Assembly (NCBI GenBank): GCA_025358255.1
Contig: JANYKC010000019.1
Coordinates: forward strand, 62,001-126,000
Direction of reading: 5' to 3'
From: Spirochaetaceae bacterium
GTDB lineage: Bacteria; Spirochaetota; Spirochaetia; Treponematales; Rectinemataceae
Length of the DNA stretch: 64,000 nucleotides
The position numbers were made by a program, and so were the translations under genes. Shown in pieces: positions 34,443 to 43,650 of this stretch (positions within the stretch are counted from its first letter, which is position 1; each line of letters starts with the position of its first letter). A model generated the notes under the pieces. That model saw only the letters and a list, made by a program, of their open reading frames with translations. It did no database searches and was not told the DNA's origin.

Positions 34443-34915
34443 CGTCTTGCCCCTTCTTCCGTGCTGCCCTTTTTCGCGTTGCGCGGCGCCGACCTGAGCG
34501 CGACCCTGCGCTCCTTGAGGATGGCCGCGGCGCGCAGGACGCCGTCGAGTATGGATTCGGGCTTGGCGGCGCAGCCGGGGACATAGACATCCACGGGGAT
34601 GGCCGTGGCCACGCCGCCACAGACGTTGTAGCACTCGGAGAAGACCCCGCCCGAATAGGCGCAGGCGCCGATGGCCACCACGGCCCTGGGTTCGGGCATC
34701 TGCCCGTATATGCTCTTGAGCACCTCGACATTGCGGTTGTTGACGCCGCCGGTGACGAGGAGGAGGTCTGCCTGTTTCGGATCGCCGGTCACGATGCAGC
34801 CGAAGCGCTCGGCGTCGTAGACGGGGGTGAGGCAGGCCAGGACCTCGATGTCGCATCCGTTGCAGGATGACGCGTCGTAATGCACGATCCAGATCGAACG
34901 TTCCACGCCGCCCAT
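34439..34915 (-). CDS. echC: Ech hydrogenase small subunit EchC (NuoB-like)
   Basis: 158 aa subunit holding the proximal [4Fe-4S] cluster; the ligands lie in 'ASSCNGCDIEVLA', 'AIGACAYSGGVF' and 'VYVPGCAAKPESI'. Homologous to NuoB and HycG. Start MGGVERSIW at 34915 overlaps the echB stop (TGATG). Confidence 0.94.
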   Translation of the reverse strand: MGGVERSIWIVHYDASSCNGCDIEVLACLTPVYDAERFGCIVTGDPKQADLLLVTGGVNNRNVEVLKSIYGQMPEPRAVVAIGACAYSGGVFSECYNVCGGVATAIPVDVYVPGCAAKPESILDGVLRAAAILKERRVALRSAPRNAKKGSTEEGARR

Positions 34916-35784
34916 CAATGCCCCCTCGTGATGAGATAGAAGGGGACGAGGTTGCCCGCACCCGCCACCAAGGTGATGATCCACGCCGAGGCCAAGGCCG
35001 CCTGCCACTTCACGCGGGCGGTGACGTTGTCGATGAGGATCACGAAGAAGAAGGTCGCGACCAGCCCGATGCAGGCGGCCAGCATGCTGGAGCTGAAGAA
35101 GAGGAAGACGATCGCGTAGAGGTAGACGGACTCGTACCAATGCGCTAGCTCCACGAGGCCGAGGACCGGTCCGCCCATGTCCGCGGTGAGGCCCTTGACG
35201 AGCTCCTGGTGCGCGTGATGGGAGGTGGCCAGGTCGAATGGGGATTTCTGGAGTTTCATCACAAGTATGAAGAGCAGCCCGATATATATGCCGGGAAGCT
35301 GGAGGATGAGGGGCGTGGTCGAGGCCAGGATCTCGTAGAAGTTGAAGCTCTTCGCGGCCTGGTAGAGGCCCACGAGGGTGAGGATGATCATGGGCTCGTA
35401 GGCGGTCATGAGGAGGAGTTCGCGCTCGGCGCCGATGGCCGCGTAGGGCGAGCCCGTGGAGTAGGCCGCGAGGACGAGGAAGACCTCCGCCAGCGTGAGG
35501 ACGAAGATGATGAGGAGGATGTCCGAGCCCTCGAAGAAGAGGAACCCCGTGAGGACCACGAAGATGAGGTGGCTCACGATGAAGGGCACCTGGAGGCGGT
35601 TCACCGGGGCGATTCGCTTGGAGAACAGCTTGGAGAGGTCGTAGAAGGGCTGGAGGAGGGGTGGTCCGATGCGCCCCTGCATCCTTGCGGTGAGGATGCG
35701 GTCCACTCCCGCGATGAGCCCGCCGATGATGGGGCCAAGCACGACAAAGCCGATGGCGACGAGGTTTTCGGTTCGGAAGATCAT
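34915..35784 (-). CDS. echB: Ech hydrogenase membrane subunit EchB (NuoH/HycD-like)
   Basis: 289 aa integral membrane protein with about eight segments. Family landmarks are 'ARMQGRIGPPLLQPFYDLSK', 'GAERELLLMTAYEP' and 'LQKSPFDLATSHHAHQELVK'. It anchors the soluble arm and takes part in coupling electron transfer to ion translocation. Confidence 0.94.
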   Translation of the reverse strand: MIFRTENLVAIGFVVLGPIIGGLIAGVDRILTARMQGRIGPPLLQPFYDLSKLFSKRIAPVNRLQVPFIVSHLIFVVLTGFLFFEGSDILLIIFVLTLAEVFLVLAAYSTGSPYAAIGAERELLLMTAYEPMIILTLVGLYQAAKSFNFYEILASTTPLILQLPGIYIGLLFILVMKLQKSPFDLATSHHAHQELVKGLTADMGGPVLGLVELAHWYESVYLYAIVFLFFSSSMLAACIGLVATFFFVILIDNVTARVKWQAALASAWIITLVAGAGNLVPFYLITRGH

Positions 35785-37703
35785 AGGAGCACCGTCCCGA
35801 TGATTATGACTATGAGGAGGAGGGCGATGCCCGATCCCGCGCCAAGGATCCTGCCCTCCTCGAAGAATTCCGTAAGGTAATAATTGCGCGTTTCGACCCT
35901 TTTCTCGGTCGCCTTGGAGCCGCGGAAGCTGAGGCCGGGACCCTGGGGCCGGCCCGACATGTAGGCCGGGGAGAAGGCGGCGGGCTTTCTGGTGAGGAAA
36001 ATGAGGAGGCCCGGCACCACGACCGTCATGACCACCATGAGGACCGTGACGAAGGCGTTGCCGCGGTTGAGGCCAAAGGCCTGCTGGTAGGTGGCCAGGA
36101 GATAGGGTTCCACGACATGGGCGGACACGAAGGGGAAGGTCACGCAGGCGGCGATGGTCAGGATCGCCAAGGTCGCCTCCGCTATGAACTCCTGCTTGGT
36201 GACCTTCGCCTCAAGCAGGCCGCGGGGCGCCGTGGGGTCGGGGATCTTGACGAGGAGGCCCAGCCATTTTGTCCAGAAGAGGACCGTGACCGCCGAGCCG
36301 TAGGCCAGGATCACGATCATGAGGGGGCTCACTATCGAGTTGAGGTTGATGAAGGCCTCCATCGCCGCCCATTTGGACACGAGCATGCCGAAAGGCGCGA
36401 TGAACATCGCCGAGATGCCGACGATCATGAGGAGGGTGACCCTCGGCATCGACACCACGAGGCCGGACATCTCCTCGACGTCCAGGCTCCCCGTGCCGAC
36501 GCTGACCGTGCCGGTGCCGAGGAAGAGGAGGGCCTTGGCTAGCGCGTGGAAGAGGATGAGGAAGAAGGCCACCCAGACAAGCTGGTAGCTGCCTATCCCT
36601 GCGCAGGTCACGATGAGGCCAAGGTTGGAGACCGTGGAGAGGGCCAGGATGCGCTTGGCGTTCCTCTGGGAGACTGCCGCGAAGGAGGCGCCAAGGAAGG
36701 TGATGGCTCCGACGAAGGCGACGAGGTAGCCGGGCATGGTGCCGGAGAGGACGGGCGCCAGCTTGAGGAGGAGGAAGACGCCTGCCTTGACCATGGTGCT
36801 CGAATGGAGGAGGGCCGACACCGGCGTGGGCGCGACCATGGCCCCGAGGAGCCACGAGGTGAAGGGCAGCTGGGCGGACTTCACGAGGCCCGCGAGGGCC
36901 AGGAAGACCGCGGGCGCCAGGACCATGGCGAGCGACGCCCCTCCTGCCTTCCCGAGCGCCTGGAGCTTGTCGAGTTCGACCGTCCCGGCCTTGGCGGCCA
37001 GGAGTATGACGGCAAGGGAAAAGGATATGCCGCCGATCAGGTTGAGGTTCAAGGCGCGGAAAGCGCTCTTCTGTGCCTCCTGGGTCCGGGCGTAGCCGAT
37101 GAGGAGGTAGGAGGCGAGGGTTGTCATCTCCCAAAAAAGGAGCATGAGGCGGAGGTCGTTGGCCACCACAAGACCGTACATCGCCCCGAGGAACACCAGC
37201 ATGACGCAGGCGAACACCCGCCGGCGATCCTTGATCTCGGGATGCTCCTCGGTATAGGTCTTCATGTAGCCGGAGGAGTAGAAGAGGATCAGCCCGCCCA
37301 CGAGGCCTACCAGGACGACCAATAGAAGGCTTATCTGGTCTGCGACGAAAAGCCTCTCGGACTCGATGCCGCCCGTCCACTTCTCTCCCGCGATGGCGAG
37401 GGCCGCCTGCACGAGGGCCAGGACGAGGGGGATGAGCCTTCTCTTGCGCGCGCCGATGATGGCTATCGCCGCTGCGATGGTAAGTTCGAGGCCAAGAATG
37501 ATGTAGTCCAGGAAGGCCGGAGCGGGTCCCGACTGCCAAGGCAGGCTTCCTCCCACGCTGGCGGCGAAGGCAACCGCCAATCCGGCCTGGATCAAGGCGG
37601 CCATGACTACAACGACGCTCCGGATCTCGTAGCGTTTCAACAGCAGGGCTACGAGGCCGAACGCGGTCGGCACCCCGATGAGAAGAAGCAGTAGGTTTGT
37701 CAT
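35781..37703 (-). CDS. echA: Ech hydrogenase ion-translocating membrane subunit EchA (NuoL/HyfB-like)
   Basis: 640 aa, 14-16 membrane segments, Mrp-antiporter/NuoL type. Seen: 'LFYSSGYMKTYTEEHPEIKD', 'MLLFWEMTTLASYLLIGYAR', 'VKSAQLPFTSWLLGAMVAPT' with the conserved Lys, and 'PVSALLHSSTMVKAGVFLLL'. First gene of echABCDEF-hypAB; it overlaps echB by 4 bp. A proton or sodium gradient is built as ferredoxin reduces protons to H2. Confidence 0.93.
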   Translation of the reverse strand: MTNLLLLLIGVPTAFGLVALLLKRYEIRSVVVVMAALIQAGLAVAFAASVGGSLPWQSGPAPAFLDYIILGLELTIAAAIAIIGARKRRLIPLVLALVQAALAIAGEKWTGGIESERLFVADQISLLLVVLVGLVGGLILFYSSGYMKTYTEEHPEIKDRRRVFACVMLVFLGAMYGLVVANDLRLMLLFWEMTTLASYLLIGYARTQEAQKSAFRALNLNLIGGISFSLAVILLAAKAGTVELDKLQALGKAGGASLAMVLAPAVFLALAGLVKSAQLPFTSWLLGAMVAPTPVSALLHSSTMVKAGVFLLLKLAPVLSGTMPGYLVAFVGAITFLGASFAAVSQRNAKRILALSTVSNLGLIVTCAGIGSYQLVWVAFFLILFHALAKALLFLGTGTVSVGTGSLDVEEMSGLVVSMPRVTLLMIVGISAMFIAPFGMLVSKWAAMEAFINLNSIVSPLMIVILAYGSAVTVLFWTKWLGLLVKIPDPTAPRGLLEAKVTKQEFIAEATLAILTIAACVTFPFVSAHVVEPYLLATYQQAFGLNRGNAFVTVLMVVMTVVVPGLLIFLTRKPAAFSPAYMSGRPQGPGLSFRGSKATEKRVETRNYYLTEFFEEGRILGAGSGIALLLIVIIIGTVLL

Positions 37704-37786
37704 TTCCCCTTAGTCGTACTGCACCAGGCACTGGATTGTCAAGTTTAGGCGGAAGCGGGGCGGGTCCAGGGGAATCCCGCTTGTTC

Positions 37787-37818
37787 CCCCACACCCAGTT
37801 TTCGCAAGGGATGTGGGG
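37787..37818 (-). terminator. Stem-loop after the sodium:solute symporter gene
   Basis: CCCCACA (37787-37793) plus CCC (37794-37796) pair with GGG (37808-37810) and TGTGGGG (37812-37818). It is a strong hairpin directly downstream of the symporter stop on the minus strand. No T run follows, so it may only slow or partly terminate transcription toward ech. Confidence 0.5.
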
Positions 37819-37844
37819 CAAACAGGCAGGAAATCAGCGAGCGA

Positions 37845-39188
37845 TCAAGCCGGCGAGGGATCGCTTGCCCGTGTTCCGCGATTCCAGGCGAGGAGGGCCA
37901 GCAGGGCGGAAAAGGCAAGTCCGGCGAAGGCGGCGAGTTTCTGCCAGGTCGGGTCGGGGATGAAGTTGCCCCCAAAGCCGAAAAGATATCCTCCAAGTAT
38001 CGCCGCGAAGAGGAGGCGTGGCTCGAGTTTCCTCTTGCCGATGGCAAGGATGGCTATCAGGAGGGCGGGGACGATGCCTGAGGTGTAGCCTTGGTAGGTC
38101 TGGAGGAGGAGGTCCACGATGTCGGTTTTGTAAAGGGCGACTATCGCGCCGATCACCGCCACGATGCCTATCCAGACCCGGACGCGGCTCAGGGACTTGC
38201 CCCCGAGAAGGTCGTTCTCCAGGACACCCGCCGCCGTGAGCAGCACGGTATCGGCCGTTGAAAGAATGGCGGCCAGGACGCCCAGGAGCATGACAACGCC
38301 GAGCCAGCCGGGCAGGACGTTCCGGATTATCGCGTTCAAGGGATCGAGCTTGCCCGCCTCGAAACCAGTCGCACGGGCCCAAAGGCCGATGAAGGTGACC
38401 GCGAAGGCGAATATGAGCATTCCAAAGCCCGAGGTGAATGAGGACCTGCGCGCGTTGGCCGGCGTGTCCGACGAGAGTATGCGGCCGAACATCATCGGGC
38501 AGATGAAATAGGAACCGGCCACGACGACAAGATAGTAGGCAAGGTCGAGGGGGCCGAATTTCGCCGAGAAAAGCTCGATCTTCACGCTTCCCGGGGCCGG
38601 CGTCTTCGCGAGATAGAGCCACGCGAGGGTTCCGAGCAAGGCGATCGCAAGGACGCCGAATTGGAAGAAATCGGTCCGAAGGACGGATTTTTGTCCCCCG
38701 ATAAGGGTGTAGACGAGGAGGAAGAGGGCTGCCGCGAAAACGGCCCAGGTATGGCTCATGCCGGTCATCGTGGTGATGATCTTGCTCGCGGCCAGGAACT
38801 GCCCGGCGGCGATGCCGGTCCAGGTGAGGACGATGATCAGGGCCACGAGGCGCCGGGTCGCGCCGCCTCCGAGCTTGCCCGCGAGGTCCGGCAGGGTCAG
38901 GGCTTCGGATTGCCTCACTTTTTTTGAAAGCAGGCCTCCTTGGAGGAAGTGGGCCAGGGATCCCGCCGCCACGAACCAGAAGGCCGCAAAACCCATCGCA
39001 TAGGCCTTGCTCACGGTGCCTATCGTGATTCCGCCGCCGATCGTGGAGGCGAGCATCGAGGCTATGATGAGGAAGCGGGGCTGCCGCCGTCCAGCGACGA
39101 GGAAGTTTTCGAAACTGTCATTGTATTTGAGGCTGAACAGGGCGATCCCGAGAAGGAGCGCGCAGTAGGCTGCCAGAATCCAGGCCAA
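37845..39188 (-). CDS. Sodium:solute symporter family (SSS) transporter
   Basis: 447 aa, ~12-13 membrane segments. The N-terminal 'SFENFLVAGRRQPRFLIIAS' and 'MLASTIGGGITIGTVSKAYA' are the sodium-site region of the SSS family; 'LVYTLIGGQKSVLRTDFFQF' is the conserved loop. Starts at TTG behind GGAGG. Solute not deducible; neighbours give no clue. Members move proline, pantothenate, sugars or carboxylates with sodium. Confidence 0.88.
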   Translation of the reverse strand: MAWILAAYCALLLGIALFSLKYNDSFENFLVAGRRQPRFLIIASMLASTIGGGITIGTVSKAYAMGFAAFWFVAAGSLAHFLQGGLLSKKVRQSEALTLPDLAGKLGGGATRRLVALIIVLTWTGIAAGQFLAASKIITTMTGMSHTWAVFAAALFLLVYTLIGGQKSVLRTDFFQFGVLAIALLGTLAWLYLAKTPAPGSVKIELFSAKFGPLDLAYYLVVVAGSYFICPMMFGRILSSDTPANARRSSFTSGFGMLIFAFAVTFIGLWARATGFEAGKLDPLNAIIRNVLPGWLGVVMLLGVLAAILSTADTVLLTAAGVLENDLLGGKSLSRVRVWIGIVAVIGAIVALYKTDIVDLLLQTYQGYTSGIVPALLIAILAIGKRKLEPRLLFAAILGGYLFGFGGNFIPDPTWQKLAAFAGLAFSALLALLAWNRGTRASDPSPA

Positions 39189-39294
39189 AGGTACCTCCAG
39201 CCCCGGCGCTCTTCCTCTCGGATGCCCCCGGGGCGGCCGTATAGTATCCGTTCAGGCCTCCGGGGGTCAATTCATGGCCCCCAAGGAACAAGGC

Positions 39295-41208
39295 TCAGGC
39301 CGGCCGGATGAAAACCGCGAACTCGCCCTCGTCAATCGTTTCCTTTTCCAGGAGGCGCTCGGCGACCGCATCGAGCATGGGCCGGCGCGAGCTGAGCAAC
39401 TCGAGGACCTTCTCGTAGCGCGTGGCCACGATGCGGGCCACTTCGTCATCCACGTAGCGCTGGGTCTCTTCGCTGTACTCGCGGGTGAGGAAGCTTTCCG
39501 TCGGGCCGCCGAATGAGGCGCCCCTCTTGGTGAGGGCGACATTGCGGAAGCGGTCCGACATGCCATAGTCGGTGATCATGCGCCGGGCGATGTCGGTGGA
39601 CCGTGTGAGGTCGTTGGACGCGCCTGTCGATATCTTTCCCAAGGCGATCTCCTCGGCTGCCCTTCCCCCGAGGAGAATGTCGATCTGGCCGAGAAGCTCA
39701 TCTTCAGTGACTATATAACGGTCCTCGATCGGCAGCTGGAGGGTATAGCCGAGGGCGCCGAGCCCGCGAGGGACGATGGATATCTTCTTGACCGGGTCAG
39801 CCCCCGGGGTGAAGGCGGCCGCAAGGGCATGCCCAGTCTCGTGGATGGCTATGGTGCGGCGCTCCGACAGGTTCATCACCCGGGATTTTTTCTCGAGGCC
39901 GGCCACGATCTTCTCGATGGCCGCATCGAAGTCCTGGTGCATGACTTCCCGCCTCCCGGCGCGCACGGCAAGGAGGGCAGCCTCATTCACGAGGTTGGCT
40001 AGGTCCGCTCCCACAAAACCCGGACTTCCCCGGGCCACCCTGGAGAGGTCCACGTCCTGATGCAGGCGCACGCCCTTGGCATGGATCCTGAGGATGGCCT
40101 CCCGGCCTATGAGGTCGGGCCTGTCCACGAGGACCTGACGGTCGAAACGCCCGGGGCGGAGAAGGGCGGGGTCAAGGACATCGGGCCGGTTGGTGGCGGC
40201 GAGGATGATGAGTCCGCTCGTGGCGTCGAAGCCGTCCATCTCGACAAGGAGTTGGTTGAGGGTCTGCTCGCGCTCGTCATTGCCGCCCATTGGACCCTGG
40301 ATGCGGCTCTTCCCTATGGCGTCAAGCTCGTCGATGAAGACGATGCAGGGGGCCTTTTCCCTTGCCTGCTTGAAAAGGTCGCGGACTCGGGCTGCGCCCA
40401 CGCCGACGAACATCTCCACAAAATCCGCGCCGCTCATGCGGAAGAAGGATACACCGGCCTCTCCTGCCACAGCCCTTGCCAGGAGGGTCTTGCCTGTGCC
40501 GGGCGGTCCGACGAGGAGGACACCTTTGGGTATTTTCCCGCCGATCTCCGTGTATTTCTTCGGATTCTTGAGGAAATCGACGACTTCCACCAACTCTTCC
40601 TTCGCTTCGTCCACACCGGCGACATCGGCGAAGCGCGTGGTGACATCGCCTTCGGCCACTATCATGGCCTTGTTCTGGCCAAAGGCCAGGACATTCGAGT
40701 TCTGGTTGCCCATCCTGCGCAGGAAAAAGCGCCAGAGGAGGAACATCAGCCCGAAGGGCAGCACCCAGTTGAGGACAAAGGCGATCACTGCGTTCCCATC
40801 CCGGGAGACCGCGGAATAATCCACGCCTTTTTTGTCAAGGATGGCGGTGAACTCGGGATCGGCGACGGGCACGGTCTTCCAGACGGTGCCGCTGGGAGCC
40901 TTGCCCAAAAGGACTGACTGGGGCTTTTTCGTCGGATCCGTGTAGCCGGTGAAGTAGCTCGGGTCCATCTCCACGCGCTTTATCTCGCCGGTCGTGACTT
41001 TTTCCTTGAACATGGACCAGGAAATGACGCTCGTATCCGACTGTCCCACAAAGTAGTTGAAGAGCCCGACCGCGATGATCATCACAAGGACATAGCCAAG
41101 GGTTGTCCGGAGTTGGGGGCCGCCGAAGCCCCGGGTGGGCTCAGGATCCCTGCCGCCGTGCAAGCCGGGTTTCCTGTTTTTATTCCAATCGCTTCCGCCT
41201 TTCGGCAT
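39295..41208 (-). CDS. ftsH: ATP-dependent zinc metalloprotease FtsH
   Basis: 637 aa membrane AAA+ protease. TM1 ~33-53, extracytoplasmic loop, TM2 ~141-162. Walker A GPPGTGKT (234-241), Walker B '[10 protein letters not shown]' (288-297), second region of homology '[19 protein letters not shown]', zinc site HETGH (456-460). The open frame extends 54 codons upstream, but I start at 41208 (MPKGGSDW) behind AGGAG, which gives the normal FtsH N-terminus. Degrades misassembled membrane proteins and short-lived regulators. Confidence 0.95.
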   Translation of the reverse strand: MPKGGSDWNKNRKPGLHGGRDPEPTRGFGGPQLRTTLGYVLVMIIAVGLFNYFVGQSDTSVISWSMFKEKVTTGEIKRVEMDPSYFTGYTDPTKKPQSVLLGKAPSGTVWKTVPVADPEFTAILDKKGVDYSAVSRDGNAVIAFVLNWVLPFGLMFLLWRFFLRRMGNQNSNVLAFGQNKAMIVAEGDVTTRFADVAGVDEAKEELVEVVDFLKNPKKYTEIGGKIPKGVLLVGPPGTGKTLLARAVAGEAGVSFFRMSGADFVEMFVGVGAARVRDLFKQAREKAPCIVFIDELDAIGKSRIQGPMGGNDEREQTLNQLLVEMDGFDATSGLIILAATNRPDVLDPALLRPGRFDRQVLVDRPDLIGREAILRIHAKGVRLHQDVDLSRVARGSPGFVGADLANLVNEAALLAVRAGRREVMHQDFDAAIEKIVAGLEKKSRVMNLSERRTIAIHETGHALAAAFTPGADPVKKISIVPRGLGALGYTLQLPIEDRYIVTEDELLGQIDILLGGRAAEEIALGKISTGASNDLTRSTDIARRMITDYGMSDRFRNVALTKRGASFGGPTESFLTREYSEETQRYVDDEVARIVATRYEKVLELLSSRRPMLDAVAERLLEKETIDEGEFAVFIRPA

Positions 41209-41318
41209 CTCGCTGCTCCTTGATATTCGTCGTGCAAACGGTTGCAACCTACAATCTACTGAGAAAAAGCGGCTGCCGACTACGAGATAGCCCGGGTTTT
41301 TCCCGGCGCGGAATGTCC

Positions 41319-41348
41319 TTGACCCCCTGCCGTCGTTTTTCGTATATT
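41319..41348 (+). promoter_or_regulatory. Promoter of groES
   Basis: -35 TTGACC (41319-41324), 18-bp spacer, -10 TATATT (41343-41348). No CIRCE element (TTAGCACTC-N9-GAGTGCTAA) is present between here and the start, so HrcA control is not indicated. Confidence 0.6.
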
Positions 41349-41402
41349 TTATCCGTATACGATTCCCCAAACCTTTAACGTAATTCCTAGGAGGAATACC
41401 GC

Positions 41403-41669
41403 ATGAAAGTCAAACCGCTTAGCGATCGCGTACTCGTGAAAATCCAGGAGAGCGAGTCCAAGAGCGCCGGTGGAATCATCATTCCCCAGACCGCCCAGGA
41501 AAAGACCCAGACCGGAGTCGTGGCAGCGGTCGGAACCGACGCCGACGTGATCAAGGTGAAGGAAGGCGACAAGGTCATGTATGACAAGTATGCCGGAACC
41601 CAGATCAAGATCGAAGGTGTCGAGTACCTCATCGTGAAGATGGCCGATATCCTCGCTATCCTCGAGTAG
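41403..41669 (+). CDS. groES: Co-chaperonin GroES
   Basis: 88 aa, slightly shorter than the usual ~95. Begins [13 protein letters not shown]; the mobile loop is '[20 protein letters not shown]' and the C-terminal strand '[16 protein letters not shown]'. Caps the GroEL cage. groEL does not follow; a strong terminator lies 25 bp after the stop codon, so this is an orphan groES. Confidence 0.96.
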   Translation: MKVKPLSDRVLVKIQESESKSAGGIIIPQTAQEKTQTGVVAAVGTDADVIKVKEGDKVMYDKYAGTQIKIEGVEYLIVKMADILAILE

Positions 41670-41694
41670 CATTCCGGCGCTGACCTTTCGCGCG

Positions 41695-41724
41695 AAAACA
41701 GCCACCTCCGGGTGGCTGTTTTTT
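41695..41724 (+). terminator. Terminator of groES
   Basis: Perfect 12-bp stem AAAACAGCCACC / GGTGGCTGTTTT with a TCCG loop, ending in a run of six T. Confidence 0.95.
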
Positions 41725-41757
41725 ATGTGCCCGTGGGGCAAGTCCCGTGCTGCCAAT

Positions 41758-41782
41758 AAAAAAGCCGCCCCGGGGGACGGCT
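41758..41782 (-). terminator. Terminator of the ptsN-like gene
   Basis: Minus strand: an AAGCCG-rich arm pairs with CGGCTT around a CCCCCGGGG core, followed by TTTTTT. Faces the groES terminator; together they separate the convergent genes. Confidence 0.85.
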
Positions 41783-41815
41783 TCTCCATTTTGGGTCCGG
41801 TGACCCTGCGCCCCT

Positions 41816-42262
41816 CTATTCAGTGAGGATCTTGAGCACCTCTTCCTGGGTGGCGGAGGCCAGTATGGCCGCCCTCTTCTCCTCGCTCTTGAAGAGAAGG
41901 CTCACCTCGGCAAGGAACTGGAGATGGGGTCCGGTCTTGTCGGCCGGCGAAAGGGTGAGGATGAAGATCCGGCAATCCACCTGGTCGAGGGCTTCAAAGT
42001 CCACGCCATTGTCGGAAACGCCGATGCAGGCGACGAGGTCGGAGACGGCATCGGTCTTCCCATGGGGAATCGCGATGCCGTGCTTCATGCCCGTGCTCAT
42101 CCGGCCTTCGCGCTCCATGATGGCGCGGCGGGCAGCCTTGATGTCACGCACCCTGCCGGATTTCCCGGCCGCGACGAGGAGTTCATCGATGATTTCCTCT
42201 TTGGTGCGGCCCTGCAGATGAAGGGCAATTGAATCTTTGCCAAGAACGTGTTTCAGGTCCAT
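41816..42262 (-). CDS. PTS EIIA component, PtsN/fructose type
   Basis: 148 aa single-domain EIIA-2 protein. The phosphorylatable His is H67 in 'HGIAIPHGKTDAVSDL', followed by 'CIGVSDNGVDFEALD' and 'DKTGPHLQFLAEVSLLF'. It is a regulatory or phosphotransfer protein rather than part of a sugar permease, since no EIIB/EIIC genes are near. It sits 63 bp downstream of an SDF-type symporter gene on the same strand, suggesting PTS-linked control of that transporter. A second EIIA, fused to an HTH, is at 53118. Confidence 0.88.
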   Translation of the reverse strand: MDLKHVLGKDSIALHLQGRTKEEIIDELLVAAGKSGRVRDIKAARRAIMEREGRMSTGMKHGIAIPHGKTDAVSDLVACIGVSDNGVDFEALDQVDCRIFILTLSPADKTGPHLQFLAEVSLLFKSEEKRAAILASATQEEVLKILTE

Positions 42263-42325
42263 GCCTTTATTCTACGGCCCAGCGGTGGCTGACGTCAAGC
42301 GCGATCGCGTTTTCGCGGCCGGCCG

Positions 42326-43570
42326 CTAGATGTAGTATCTTGCCTCTTTTTCCTGCATCTGTCCCGCATCCTGGGAAACCATGATGGAGAGGCAACCGGC
42401 CCAGAGGGTGTCAAGGAAGGCTCCCATGGCGATCAATGGCAGTGCAATGGGCACGATGATGAGGTAGCCATTCTCGAATCCCTTACCATAAAAGGCGCAA
42501 AGCGCGGTGAGCGCCGTTATCGCCCCCCGCCCGGGGGAGGCCCCGAGGAGGAGGGTGAGAAGGGGGGCGGCGGCCAGGATCCAGAATAGGCTTCCGAGTG
42601 AAATGCCCATGCTCGAGTACGAGAAGAGCACGGCGATAAAGGCCGTGGACGTGACAAGGGCCGTGCCTGCCCGGCCGAAGATCAGGCTGAGGGGGAGGAC
42701 GACGCTGTTGGCCCTCCTCCTGATGCCCAGGCTTTCCTTGGCATGCTTGGTCAGGGATCCCAGGGGGAAGTAGACATCGCCGGAGACCAGGGCGGCGAAG
42801 GCCGGCGCCGCAAAAGCGTAAAGCCATCGGTAGGGGTGCTTCCTCCCGCAGGTGAAGTAGAGGATCGCGGGGATGACGATGAAGGTGACCGCCAGGACTT
42901 CGCCGCCCACAAGGATGAGAAGGGAGCGGTAGACGTCGCTTTTGACGGCCATCCTGAGCTGCAGGACCGTGAAGGCGGTCACGGCGATCACGAGGACGCC
43001 AAGGAACTCCGAAAAGAAGGAATTGATCTGGTAGAAGATCCTGGAGAGGGAGTCGAAGAGGGCGAGCACGGGTCGGGTAGCCGTCTTGTCGAAGGAAAAG
43101 GTGAAGCCAAGCAATACAGCCAGGAAATAGACGGGGAGAAGGAAGTCCCCCGAGGCGGAGAGCACCGAAAACAGGCTTGGCGGGAAGATCGCGAGGAGGA
43201 GTTCCTTGAAGCCAGGAGCGGCGACGCTTGCGGCCGCTTCCGAGAGGAGGGGGATGCGGGTCGGCTTGAAGAGGGCCGCCGCCATGACGCCGATGAAGGA
43301 AAAGGCCGCCACGGACAGGACAATGATGATGAGGGTCCGGCCAAGGACCTTCCAGAATTCCTTGTCTTCGTTGAGCTCGAAGATCGCGACAGGGAGGGAA
43401 AAGAGGACGAGGGGCACCAAGGCATAGCGCCCGATCCGGATAGCCAGGAGGGAGAGGAAGGCGATGGTCCCCTGGAGGGAGGAGTCGTCCACCGGGACGA
43501 CCAGGGCGATGGCCGCGCCAAGGAGGGCGCCGATGATGTATTTCATCCAGATTTTCATGGCAGGGAGCAT
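42326..43570 (-). CDS. SDF-type dicarboxylate/amino-acid:cation symporter
   Basis: 414 aa, about eight membrane segments plus re-entrant loops. 'IRIGRYALVPLVLFSLPVAI' corresponds to the TM2-3 region of the glutamate/dicarboxylate transporter family, and 'FGRAGTALVTSTAFIAVLF' to the TM7 region. The C-terminal half diverges from classic GltP, so substrate is uncertain. A second possible start lies four codons in (MKIWMKYI). Probably co-transcribed with the EIIA gene. Confidence 0.8.
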   Translation of the reverse strand: MLPAMKIWMKYIIGALLGAAIALVVPVDDSSLQGTIAFLSLLAIRIGRYALVPLVLFSLPVAIFELNEDKEFWKVLGRTLIIIVLSVAAFSFIGVMAAALFKPTRIPLLSEAAASVAAPGFKELLLAIFPPSLFSVLSASGDFLLPVYFLAVLLGFTFSFDKTATRPVLALFDSLSRIFYQINSFFSEFLGVLVIAVTAFTVLQLRMAVKSDVYRSLLILVGGEVLAVTFIVIPAILYFTCGRKHPYRWLYAFAAPAFAALVSGDVYFPLGSLTKHAKESLGIRRRANSVVLPLSLIFGRAGTALVTSTAFIAVLFSYSSMGISLGSLFWILAAAPLLTLLLGASPGRGAITALTALCAFYGKGFENGYLIIVPIALPLIAMGAFLDTLWAGCLSIMVSQDAGQMQEKEARYYI

Positions 43571-43650
43571 AGCCTTCAGGGCAAGGTACCGTCAATCGAT
43601 GGGCTCTCCCTTGCCCATGTCCCTGTCCGCCAGCTAGACTGGAGTCTTAT

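Noticed and set aside
37704-37742. TTGACA at 37737-37742 (minus strand) as the ech promoter
   Set aside because: The only -10-like hexamer (TACGAC) would place the transcript start inside the ribosome-binding site of echA.
41209-41402. CIRCE element before groES
   Set aside because: No TTAGCACTC-N9-GAGTGCTAA or close variant is present.
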